Shown here: positions 1-9,199 of the stretch, piece after piece | How the letters are laid out: each line of letters starts with the position of its first letter | Numbering within the stretch: the stretch's first letter is position 1 | Assembly (NCBI RefSeq): GCF_900110275.1 | Contig: NZ_FODC01000004.1 | Span: 124,001-188,000 of the forward strand | Direction: 5' to 3' | Length of the DNA: 64,000 bases | DNA from: Duganella sp. CF517 | GTDB lineage: Bacteria > Pseudomonadota > Gammaproteobacteria > Burkholderiales > Burkholderiaceae_D | Notes under the pieces: model-generated | Databases searched by the model: none | What the model saw: the letters and a program-made list of their open reading frames with translations, nothing else | Told to the model about the DNA's origin: nothing | Position numbers and translations under genes: made by a program

Positions 1-203
1 TACGCAACCGGGACCGCCGGCGTAACCGCGCTGCGACAGAATGCATGCTGGGCGGGCTGGAATGCGATCCGCCGGGGCTTTGCGGGCGGCGGCACAAGGC
101 CGTGGGCGGCGGCCAACGGCGGGTCCGGGTGGCGGCATGAGGTATCATTCGGCCTATCCCGCAAAACCCTCGCACCACCACCGCGACACCTATCTGGAAT
201 CAC
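1..203. other. window edge, no supportable gene
   Basis: No coding region here can be defended. Short open frames run on both strands, but none has a ribosome binding site or a recognisable motif. A minus-strand frame starting with ATG at 139 and running off the left edge is proline-rich and could be the 5' end of a divergent gene; this is a guess. The upstream signals of the gene starting at 204 must lie here; a possible -10 (tatcat, about 143-148) has no good -35. Confidence 0.3.
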
Positions 204-848
204 ATGCTTATCATCACCATCAAACAGGGCAAGGAAAAGAGCTTGCTGGCCGGCGACCCCTGGATCTATCCCACCGCGATCGACAAGGTCGACGGCAAGC
301 CGCAGGAAAAAATGAAGCCGGGCTCGACCGCGATCGTGCAAAGCTCCGCGCGCCAGTTCATCGGCCGCGCCGCCTATAACTCCAAGTCGCAGATCCGCGC
401 CCGCATGTGGAGCTACAAGGAGGACGAGCCGGTCGACCACGCGATGATGAAGCGCCGCGTCAAGGCCGCCGTCGCCAAGCGCGCCGCCGCCATCCGCGCG
501 GCCGGCCCCAACGCGCTGGTGCCGGTGATCCTGGGCGAGGACGACGGCCTGTCCGGCCTGCTGGTGCACGGCTGGGGCGGCGTCGACGGTTATTTGATCT
601 GCCAGTTCCAGTCCGGCGGCGTCGACGCCTGGAAAGTGCCGATCGTCCAGGCGCTGCTGGCGGAGACCGGCTGTCCCAACGTCTACGAGCGTTGTGACGA
701 CCTGATCCGTAAGGGCGAGGGCTTGCCGTTGTTCTCCGGCGCGCTGGCAGGCGAGGAGCCGCCCGAACACGTACTGGTGCTTGAAGGCAATCAGCGTTAC
801 AGTATGGACTTATGCACCGGCTTCAAATATCCGAAGCTGAAGAGCTAG
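204..848 (+). CDS. RlmI-like protein lacking the methyltransferase domain
   Basis: The 214 residues match the N-terminal half of RlmI-type 23S rRNA cytosine-C5 methyltransferases (about 396 residues in E. coli). Residues 9-20 correspond to the KG.EKSLL..PW start of the PUA domain, and SQIRARMW at 63-70 matches SQIRARVW in RlmI. The EDDGLSGLLV segment at 112-121 belongs to the inter-domain region. The frame stops at 'TGFKYPKLKS', where RlmI reads TGYYLDQR and the SAM-binding Rossmann fold begins, so no catalytic domain or catalytic cysteine is present. The remaining sequence is not degraded. It may be a pseudogene remnant or a stand-alone RNA-binding protein. A PilT-type ATPase gene follows after 28 bases. 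Confidence 0.75.
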   Translation: MLIITIKQGKEKSLLAGDPWIYPTAIDKVDGKPQEKMKPGSTAIVQSSARQFIGRAAYNSKSQIRARMWSYKEDEPVDHAMMKRRVKAAVAKRAAAIRAAGPNALVPVILGEDDGLSGLLVHGWGGVDGYLICQFQSGGVDAWKVPIVQALLAETGCPNVYERCDDLIRKGEGLPLFSGALAGEEPPEHVLVLEGNQRYSMDLCTGFKYPKLKS

Positions 849-876
849 TTCCTATGCCCCGGAGAGCACTGTACAG

Positions 877-1998
877 ATGGAAAATTACTTGTCGTCGCAA
901 ATACGCACGCTGACCTATATCGAGAACGAGGACCACCCGGTGTTCGGCACGCTGGTACAGCAGATCCTGCACCTGCTGAACTCCAAGCTCATTTTCAGCG
1001 ACATCCTGATCCATCAAAACAGTCCGCTCCTGCTGCGCCAGCCCAAGGGGCTGGTGGCGGTGACCGATTCGCCGATCACCCGCGAGGAGCTGGAAGAATT
1101 CTTCGAGGTGGTCGAGCCGAACTGGTCCGAGCGTATCCAGGACCGCGCCTTCGACCGCGCGGTCGACCTGCACACGGCGCGCATCCGCGCCAACTGTTTC
1201 ACCTTCCAGGGCAAGAAGCGGCTCGGCTGCGTGATCCGGCGCTTCCCCAAGGAGCCGATGCCGCTCAATCAGCTGGGACTGCGCCAGCACGAGCAGAACT
1301 TCGCCAAGCTGACCAGCGGTCTGGTGTTGATTATCGGCGACACCTGCCAGGGCAAGTCGACCACCATCGCCTCGATGCTCGACGAGATCAACAAGCACCG
1401 CTCCGGCCACATTATCACCATCGAAGACCCGGTCGAAACCCTGATCCCGCAGCGCCAGTGCGTCATCACGCAGCGCGAGGTGGGCTTCGACGGCGACGTC
1501 GAGAGTTTCTACCTGGGCGCGCTGGACGCGCTGCGCGAGCGGCCGGACGTCATCGTCATCGGCGAGATCCGCGACGCCCAGACGGCGCAGGAGGCGCTGG
1601 CGCTGGCCGAATCGGGGCCGCTGGTGCTGGCCTCGCTGCATGCGCGCTCGACGGAGTTGGGCTTGCAGAAGATGGTGCGCCTGCTGGGTAACTCCGAGGC
1701 GCAGTCGCAGGCGCTGGCGCACGCCTTGCGCGGCGTGCTGTGCCAGGCGTTGCTGCCGTCGCTGGAAGGGGAGCGCTACTATCTGGCCACCGAATGCCTG
1801 ACGTCCAATCCGGAGGTGGTCGACATGATCGCCGGCGGCCAGCTGTCGGCGCTGCGCGGCTGGATGGCCGGCAAAACCAGCGAAGGCTGCCACACGATGA
1901 ACGCTTCGCTGCGGGTGCTGCTGGCCGAAGGCAAGATCGGCGTCGACGACGCGCGCAACGCCACCACCGACCGCATCGGCTTCGCCGAGCACCATTAA
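877..1998 (+). CDS. PilT/PilU-family type IV pilus ATPase, orphan
   Basis: This 373-residue P-loop ATPase belongs to the family that retracts type IV pili at the inner-membrane base. Walker A is GDTCQGKST (154-162), which keeps GxxxxGKS but differs from the usual GxTGSGKST. An Asp box lies at about 179-185 (IITIEDP), Walker B at about 224-233 (VIVIGEIRD) and a His box at LASLHA (251-256). Length and domain order fit PilT/PilU. No other pilus gene is in the window, so it may be a diverged PilU paralog or serve twitching-related regulation. Its stop overlaps the stop of the convergent cytochrome gene by four bases. Confidence 0.85.
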   Translation: MENYLSSQIRTLTYIENEDHPVFGTLVQQILHLLNSKLIFSDILIHQNSPLLLRQPKGLVAVTDSPITREELEEFFEVVEPNWSERIQDRAFDRAVDLHTARIRANCFTFQGKKRLGCVIRRFPKEPMPLNQLGLRQHEQNFAKLTSGLVLIIGDTCQGKSTTIASMLDEINKHRSGHIITIEDPVETLIPQRQCVITQREVGFDGDVESFYLGALDALRERPDVIVIGEIRDAQTAQEALALAESGPLVLASLHARSTELGLQKMVRLLGNSEAQSQALAHALRGVLCQALLPSLEGERYYLATECLTSNPEVVDMIAGGQLSALRGWMAGKTSEGCHTMNASLRVLLAEGKIGVDDARNATTDRIGFAEHH

Positions 1999-3311
1999 TC
2001 CAGCGGAATCGCCCGGTACCGGTTGACCTCGTTATTGTCGACCGGCGGCGCGTTGTTGCCCCACGCGCTGCGCAGGTAGGAGACCACCTGCGCCACCTCG
2101 GTGTCGTTCAACACATGGCCGAACGGCGGCATGCTGTACGGACGCGGATTGCCGGCCGTGCCGGGCGCGAAGCCGCCGTTGAGCACGATGCGGATCGGAT
2201 TGACCGCCTGTTCCATCGTCAGCGCGCGGTTGCCCGCCAGCGGCGGATAGCCGGGCGGCATGCCGGCGCCGCCGGCGCCATGGCACTCGGCGCAGTGCTG
2301 CTCGTACAGCCTGGCGCCCGCCGTCAGGAAAGCCGTCGCCTGCGGCCCCTTGTCGCGTTCGAATTCCGACTTGACGCCTTGCGCCGGCAACGCCCGCAGA
2401 TACACCGCCATCGCGTTGATATCGCCGTCGTCCAGATGCTGCAGGCTTTCCCGGACCACCTCCGCCATCGGCCCGAACACGGTCGCGCGCGGCGACACGC
2501 CGGTCTTCAGCAGGGCGGCGATGTGCTCTTGTTGCCAGTCGCCCAGGCCCGCTTCGGCATCGGCGTTCAGCGACGGCGCGTACCAGCCCAGCACCGGTAT
2601 CAAACCGCCCGACAGGCTTTCGCCGCTTTTTCCGCTCACCGCGCCCAAGGCGTTGCGCGGGCTGTGGCAGGCGCTGCAGTGTCCCAGGCCCTGCACCAGA
2701 TAGGCGCCCCGGTTCCAGTCCACCGACTGCCCGCTCTCGGGACGGAACACCGCCGGCTTGAAGTACAGCGCGCGCCATGCCGCCAGCATGAATTGCTGGT
2801 TGTACGGGAAGCGTAATTGATGCGGCCGGTTGGCTTGGCTCACCGCCGGCACCGACTGGAAGTAGGCGTGCAGCGCGTCCGAGTCGTCGCGCGTGATGCG
2901 GGTGTAATTGGTGTACGGGAAGGCGGGATACAACAGGCGGCCGTCCTTCGATTTGCCGTTATGCAGCGCGAGCCAGAAGTCGTCGGCGCTCCAGCCGCCG
3001 ATGCCGGTGGCCTTGTCCGATGTGATGTTGGGCGAGATCACGCTGCCGAACGGCGTAGTGAGCGCGCGGCCGCCGGCGTATTGCTTGCCGCCGCGCGTGG
3101 TGTGGCAAGCCATGCAGTCGCCGGCCTTGGCCAGATAGGCGCCACGGGCGATTTTCCCGGCCGGCGACAGCTTGGCCGTGACGGTCGGCGGCGGGCCGGG
3201 ATCGTCGCTGCCGGTACGGACCAGCATGAACAGCACGCCGGCCACGGCCAACCCGAGCAGGCCCGCCAGCGTATACAGGATTTTTTTCATCGTCGTCGTC
3301 CCCGCGCTCAT
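1995..3311 (-). CDS. triheme c-type cytochrome
   Basis: The 438-residue protein has one N-terminal hydrophobic anchor or signal (about residues 8-32) and three CxxCH haem sites: CMACH (66-70), CSACH (212-216) and CAECH (340-344). This architecture is that of the cytochrome subunit of membrane-bound alcohol, gluconate or sorbitol dehydrogenases, which passes electrons from a periplasmic dehydrogenase to quinone. No dehydrogenase partner gene is adjacent. The ATG at 3311 overlaps the upstream stop as ATGA, implying translational coupling to the diheme cytochrome. An internal ATG at 3290 (MKKILYTL) is the alternative start and makes a more typical signal peptide. Confidence 0.88.
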   Translation of the reverse strand: MSAGTTTMKKILYTLAGLLGLAVAGVLFMLVRTGSDDPGPPPTVTAKLSPAGKIARGAYLAKAGDCMACHTTRGGKQYAGGRALTTPFGSVISPNITSDKATGIGGWSADDFWLALHNGKSKDGRLLYPAFPYTNYTRITRDDSDALHAYFQSVPAVSQANRPHQLRFPYNQQFMLAAWRALYFKPAVFRPESGQSVDWNRGAYLVQGLGHCSACHSPRNALGAVSGKSGESLSGGLIPVLGWYAPSLNADAEAGLGDWQQEHIAALLKTGVSPRATVFGPMAEVVRESLQHLDDGDINAMAVYLRALPAQGVKSEFERDKGPQATAFLTAGARLYEQHCAECHGAGGAGMPPGYPPLAGNRALTMEQAVNPIRIVLNGGFAPGTAGNPRPYSMPPFGHVLNDTEVAQVVSYLRSAWGNNAPPVDNNEVNRYRAIPLD

Positions 3312-4018
3312 TGGGCGCCCCCCGGCACGCTGCCGCACGGCTGCGGCAACGGCAGGGCGATGCTGGCGGCGGCGGCCGGCCGCGCGGCGGCGTCCGGCGG
3401 CTGCTTGCTGAGCCAGGCCGAGACGGCGGCGACGTCGGCCACGGTCAGCTTGCCGGCGATGTCGGCCATGCAGTCGGGCGCGGCGGCGCGGCGCACCTGG
3501 TTCTTCCACGCGCCGAACTGGGCGTTGACGTAGTCGCTGGGCAGGCCGACCAAGCCCGGGATGGCCGGCTCGACGCCGTACAGCGCCGCGCCGTGGCAAC
3601 TGACGCAGGCGGGGATTTTTTTTGCCGGATCGCCATGCCGCACCAGCGCCTCGCCGCGCGCCAGGCTGGCGGCGCCGGCGTTGGCGCCGCTGCCGGCCTG
3701 GGCCGGAGGGTAGGGCGGATGCCGGGCGGCGAAGTAGTCGGCGATCTCGCGCAGGTAGGCGTCGGGCAGATGGTCGACCATATAGGTCATCATCGGATAA
3801 TTGCGGCGCCCCTCGCGGAAATTGACCAGCTGGTTATACAGGTAGCCGGCCGGCTTGCCGGAGATGCGCGGGAAGAAGGCGTCGCCGCGCTCCTTGGCGG
3901 CGTGGCAGGCGATGCAGGCGGCCACGCGCTGCTCCAGCGTATCGGGTGGCGTCGCGGCGGCGGCGGGCAGGCTCAGCGCCAACAACGCGCCCAATCGCAA
4001 AGTGGAAAAAGTCGGCAT
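3308..4018 (-). CDS. diheme cytochrome c (c4-like)
   Basis: The 236-residue protein has a cleavable signal peptide (roughly residues 1-22, ending AAAA) and two haem c sites, CIACH (35-39) and CVSCH (138-142), spaced as in two-domain cytochrome c4-type proteins. The Met-rich stretch NYPMMTYM (73-80) could supply an axial ligand; this is inference. It is the first gene of a two-cytochrome operon and is coupled by a 4-bp overlap to the triheme gene. The pair probably forms a periplasmic electron-transfer chain to a terminal oxidase, but the electron donor is not encoded here. The C-terminus is Ala/Pro-rich. Confidence 0.85.
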   Translation of the reverse strand: MPTFSTLRLGALLALSLPAAAATPPDTLEQRVAACIACHAAKERGDAFFPRISGKPAGYLYNQLVNFREGRRNYPMMTYMVDHLPDAYLREIADYFAARHPPYPPAQAGSGANAGAASLARGEALVRHGDPAKKIPACVSCHGAALYGVEPAIPGLVGLPSDYVNAQFGAWKNQVRRAAAPDCMADIAGKLTVADVAAVSAWLSKQPPDAAARPAAAASIALPLPQPCGSVPGGAQ

Positions 4019-4089
4019 ACGGTTCCTGGTCCCTGATTATTTCAGACAGGATACCCGGGTGTTGCCAGAAATGACAGTGGACAGAAGGT

Positions 4090-4779
4090 CTAGGCGTCGG
4101 TCGGCGGCGGCTTGGGCGCGCGCGGCAGCTTCACCGGCCGCATCGGCGGCAGCTTGCCGCCGTTGGCGATCCAGTGCCGGTACACGCGCAGCGCCACCTG
4201 CGCGTCGTCGGCCGCGTACAGGATCTGCTTGTCGTTCAGGCGCGGCAGCGCCCAGTTGGTGGTCGAGATTTTCTTGGACTTTTGCAGCTTCTGGCCGAAG
4301 AACTTGGCCACCGCCGTCTTGGCGCCGAGGTCGTTGCGCTGGCCCGGCGTGCGCAGCGCCACCGACAGGTCGACCACGCCGGCGGCGCGGATCGCCAGCT
4401 TGGCGTGCAGCCGCTTGACGTCGTCGGACAGGCCGAAGCCGACCTTCAGCGGCGCCGGCTGCTCGAGGATCGCTTGCAGCAGCTCGAGCGTTGGCGCCGG
4501 CGTGTTGCCGCCGATCTGGAACAGATAGGCTTTGTCGTCGGTGGAAAATTGGATCAGATGGGGGCCGGTCGAGGTCTCGCCTTTGACGAAGGTCGGCTTC
4601 GACTCGGTGTCGAAGCCGATCGCGTCGGCCGCCAGCAGGGCGGCGCGCGCGGCGAGCGCATGGTCCGGCGTGGTCACCAGTTGCACATCGGCGATGCGCA
4701 GGCCGACATAGGGCGGCAGATCGGCCTCCGCCGCCGGTGCGTGCCGAGTGTTCGGCAACTGCGTGGGCAACTCAGCCAA
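4090..4779 (-). CDS. 3'-5' exonuclease domain protein (DEDDy, RNase D-like)
   Basis: The 229 residues carry the DEDDy exonuclease fold. Exo I is GFDTES with D57 and E59, Exo II lies near GLSDDVKRL (Asp at 119-120), and Exo III is YAADDAQ with Tyr188 and Asp192. There is no HRDC domain, so this is the short single-domain type rather than full RNase D. The likely start is TTG at 4779, three bases after the stop of the upstream proQ-like gene and about 8 bases after an AAGG. No ATG is available near the conserved N-terminus. Whether the substrate is RNA or DNA cannot be told from sequence. Confidence 0.8.
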   Translation of the reverse strand: MAELPTQLPNTRHAPAAEADLPPYVGLRIADVQLVTTPDHALAARAALLAADAIGFDTESKPTFVKGETSTGPHLIQFSTDDKAYLFQIGGNTPAPTLELLQAILEQPAPLKVGFGLSDDVKRLHAKLAIRAAGVVDLSVALRTPGQRNDLGAKTAVAKFFGQKLQKSKKISTTNWALPRLNDKQILYAADDAQVALRVYRHWIANGGKLPPMRPVKLPRAPKPPPTDA

Positions 4780-4781
4780 GC

Positions 4782-5246
4782 TTAACCCTTGCGCGAGAAT
4801 TTCGCGGTCAGCTGGTTCAGCTTGTCGGCGCGCACGCGGGCCGCTTCCTCGGCGGCGGCGGCGTCGCGCTCGGCCTTCTTGCGTTCGGCTTCTTTCTTGA
4901 AGCGCTCCTGCAGTACCTGGGTGGCGTGGGCGCGGTGGGTGTCGGTGACTTCGGCGCCGGGGGTGCCGTCGAGGTCATGGCGCACCTTGGCTTTTTCCAT
5001 CACTTTCAGGTAACGCAAGGAGCCGGTGTGGATGCCGAGCGCCGAGCGCATGGTCTTGCGGTCCAGTTCGGGCATGACCGCCAGGATCTGCTTGTCGATA
5101 CCGATCGACAACGGCAGAAAATCGCGGAACGCCGGGAATTGGGTTTGCAGCTGTTTCAACAGGGTGCGCGGGGTCAGGGCCGCGGTGGCCGGAGCGGATG
5201 CGGCTGGCTCGGTCGCCAAAGGCTGAGGGGTAAGGCTAGTGTTCAT
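4782..5246 (-). CDS. ProQ/FinO-family RNA chaperone
   Basis: The 154-residue protein has a ProQ/FinO domain at about residues 24-115, including a 'FPAFRDFLPLSIGI' segment and 'RSALGIHTGSLRYLK', followed by a charged Lys/Arg/Glu/Ala-rich helical tail (about 115-150). ProQ-family proteins bind structured sRNAs and mRNA 3' ends. The short Ala/Pro-rich N-terminus (1-23) is probably disordered. The ATG at 5246 is the only good start. It is probably co-transcribed with the exonuclease gene that begins three bases after its stop, which pairs an RNA-binding protein with a possible RNase. It is close to FinO-type proteins in size. Confidence 0.85.
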   Translation of the reverse strand: MNTSLTPQPLATEPAASAPATAALTPRTLLKQLQTQFPAFRDFLPLSIGIDKQILAVMPELDRKTMRSALGIHTGSLRYLKVMEKAKVRHDLDGTPGAEVTDTHRAHATQVLQERFKKEAERKKAERDAAAAEEAARVRADKLNQLTAKFSRKG

Positions 5247-5386
5247 CGACTTCGTAGGTTAAGCAAGAGGCGCCAGCATATCATGCGCCCCCCGGGATTG
5301 CAGTGCCTTTTAGGCCAGCGTGCCGGTTTGCTCACACTCCGGCCAAAGGGAGATGGACGGCAGGTGCGGCGCCGGCCTAAAACGTG

Positions 5387-5392
5387 TATAAT
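5387..5392 (+). promoter_or_regulatory. consensus -10 box (tataat)
   Basis: A perfect TATAAT lies in the long gap between the proQ-like gene and rpoD, preceded by GTG. No good -35 hexamer is visible at 16-18 bases. Transcription would start near 5399 and meet the terminator at 5575-5603, or read on into rpoD if it escapes. Confidence 0.5.
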
Positions 5393-5398
5393 GCTTGA

Positions 5399-5603
5399 CG
5401 CACCAATTGCAGGGCGGTGCGGTTCAGTTTGGTACAGGATGCGATAGGTCTGACAGGGGCGCGTGCCCTTGTTATATGGTTTCAGGATGTCGGATATGTG
5501 ATTTATTCATTATCCTGATGTCTCGCTATACGGCATACTTTGCCCTCTCCTCATTCTTCACTGAAAAGAGAAACAAGCCCGTTGTTGGAAGCGGGCTTTT
5601 TTT
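5399..5603 (+). ncRNA. putative small RNA upstream of rpoD
   Basis: About 205 bases lie between a perfect -10 box and an intrinsic terminator, with no convincing coding frame. Local hairpins are visible: AGGG/CCCT around 5455-5472, and CAGGAT pairing with ATCCTG across about 5482-5519. It does not show the closing stem expected of 6S RNA. It could be an independent sRNA or an attenuated rpoD leader. A short open frame (73 codons from 5395) crosses it but has no Shine-Dalgarno sequence and reads through the terminator hairpin. Confidence 0.35.
5575..5603 (+). terminator. intrinsic terminator before rpoD
   Basis: The stem AAGCCCG (5575-5581) pairs with CGGGCTT (5592-5598) around a 10-base loop, and the run of T continues to 5603. 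It lies 117 bases before the rpoD ATG, so it ends an upstream transcript rather than rpoD. Confidence 0.75.
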
Positions 5604-5719
5604 ATTCCGCAGATAGTCGTCAGCTAAATTACAACATTTCCATCCATGCGCACCGGTAACGGTCGGCGCGGGCTATGGTATTTTGTATTTTCTGGCGAAT
5701 ACGCATTGAGAGACTTTTA

Positions 5720-8194
<2,475 letters not shown>

Positions 8195-8211
8195 GCGTCG
8201 AGCAAGCAAAC

Positions 8212-8242
8212 AAAAGGGAGGCCGAGCGCCTCCCTTTTTTTT
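8212..8242 (+). terminator. rpoD terminator, possibly bidirectional
   Basis: AAAGGGAGGC and GCCTCCCTTT form a 10-bp stem around a five-base loop, followed by a run of eight T. It starts 18 bases after the rpoD stop. The A-rich left side gives a shorter U-tract on the minus strand, so it could also stop transcripts from bdhA. Confidence 0.85.
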
Positions 8243-8291
8243 CGTCCGTCACCTGTCCCCGCATCGCGGCGGCCGCAGGCCAGTCCGAAGT

Positions 8292-9071
8292 TTATTGCAT
8301 GAACCAGCCGTGGCTGACGACCAGCGATTGACCCGTGAGCGCGTTCGATGGGAAGCTGGCGAACAGCAGCGCGACTTCGGCCACGTCTTCGACCGTGGTG
8401 AATTTGCCGTCGACGGTGTCGGCCAGCATGACTTTTTTAATGACGTCGTCCTCGGAGATGCCCAGGCTCTTGGCTTGCTCGGGGATCTGCTTGTCCACCA
8501 GCGGGGTGCGCACGAAGCCGGGGCAGATGACGTTGGCGCGCACGCCGTGCTCGGCGCCTTCCTTCGAGACCGCCTTGGCCAGGCCGATCAGCCCGTGCTT
8601 GGCCGTGACGTAGGCGGACTTGAGCTTGGAGGCTTCCTTCGAGTGGACCGAACCCATGTAGATGACGCTGCCGCTGCCGGCCTTGTACATGTGCGGCAGG
8701 CAGGCCTTGGTGGTGAGGAAGGCGCCGTCGAGATGGATCGACAGCAGCTTTTTCCAGTCCTCGTAAGGGAAGTCCTCGACCGGGTGGATGATCTGGATGC
8801 CGGCGTTGCTGACCAGCACGTCGATCCCGCCCCAGGCGTCGACCACGGCGGCGATGCCGGCGTTCACTTGCGCCTCGTCGGTGACGTTCATGGCGACGGC
8901 CATCGCCTGGCCGCCGGCGGCCTTGAGCTCGTCGGCGGTGGCCTGGGCCGCTTCCAGGTTGAGGTCGGCGATGACGATCTTGCCGCCTTCGCGCGCGTAG
9001 ATCAGGGCGATTTCCTTGCCGATGCCGCTGGCGGCGCCGGTGACGACGCAGACTTTGTCTTTCAGTTTCAT
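8292..9071 (-). CDS. bdhA: 3-hydroxybutyrate dehydrogenase
   Basis: This 259-residue short-chain dehydrogenase/reductase has the NAD(H) motif TGAASGIG (9-16), NNAG-type VSNAGIQ near 85-91, and the Ser-Tyr-Lys triad in [20 protein letters not shown] (about 140-159). Overall it closely resembles D-3-hydroxybutyrate dehydrogenases (about 260 residues), including the '[11 protein letters not shown]' segment. It interconverts D-3-hydroxybutyrate and acetoacetate in polyhydroxybutyrate breakdown. The start at 9071 is set by AAGGAG eight bases upstream. The leader upstream of this site is a G/C-skewed repeat tract. Confidence 0.9.
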   Translation of the reverse strand: MKLKDKVCVVTGAASGIGKEIALIYAREGGKIVIADLNLEAAQATADELKAAGGQAMAVAMNVTDEAQVNAGIAAVVDAWGGIDVLVSNAGIQIIHPVEDFPYEDWKKLLSIHLDGAFLTTKACLPHMYKAGSGSVIYMGSVHSKEASKLKSAYVTAKHGLIGLAKAVSKEGAEHGVRANVICPGFVRTPLVDKQIPEQAKSLGISEDDVIKKVMLADTVDGKFTTVEDVAEVALLFASFPSNALTGQSLVVSHGWFMQ

Positions 9072-9082
9072 GTGCTGGCTCC

Positions 9083-9124
9083 TTGGGTTGGGTTGGGTTG
9101 GCTGGGTTGGCTGGGTGGGTGGGT
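9083..9124. repeat. GGGTT-type G-run repeat with quadruplex potential
   Basis: The plus strand carries six GGG runs in 39 bases (9085-9123): first GGGTT units, then GGG separated by TTGGCT, then GGGTGGGTGGG. This satisfies the usual G-quadruplex pattern in more than one register. It lies just upstream of the bdhA ribosome binding site, on that gene's template strand. Confidence 0.8.
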
Positions 9125-9199
9125 GCTGCGACATTACACGCCATGCGCGGCGCATGTCGCTGCTCCAACGTACAGTGCACCACCTGGCTGAAGGGAAGG

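Noticed and set aside
41-379. Open frame of 112 codons beginning at 41
   Set aside because: It overlaps the RlmI-like gene in another frame, is Arg/Gly/His-rich and has no motif.
5415-5465. tRNA-like string (ggttcagtttggtacagg) upstream of rpoD
   Set aside because: It resembles a D-arm only. No acceptor, anticodon or T arm can be folded around it, so it is not called a tRNA or tRNA remnant.
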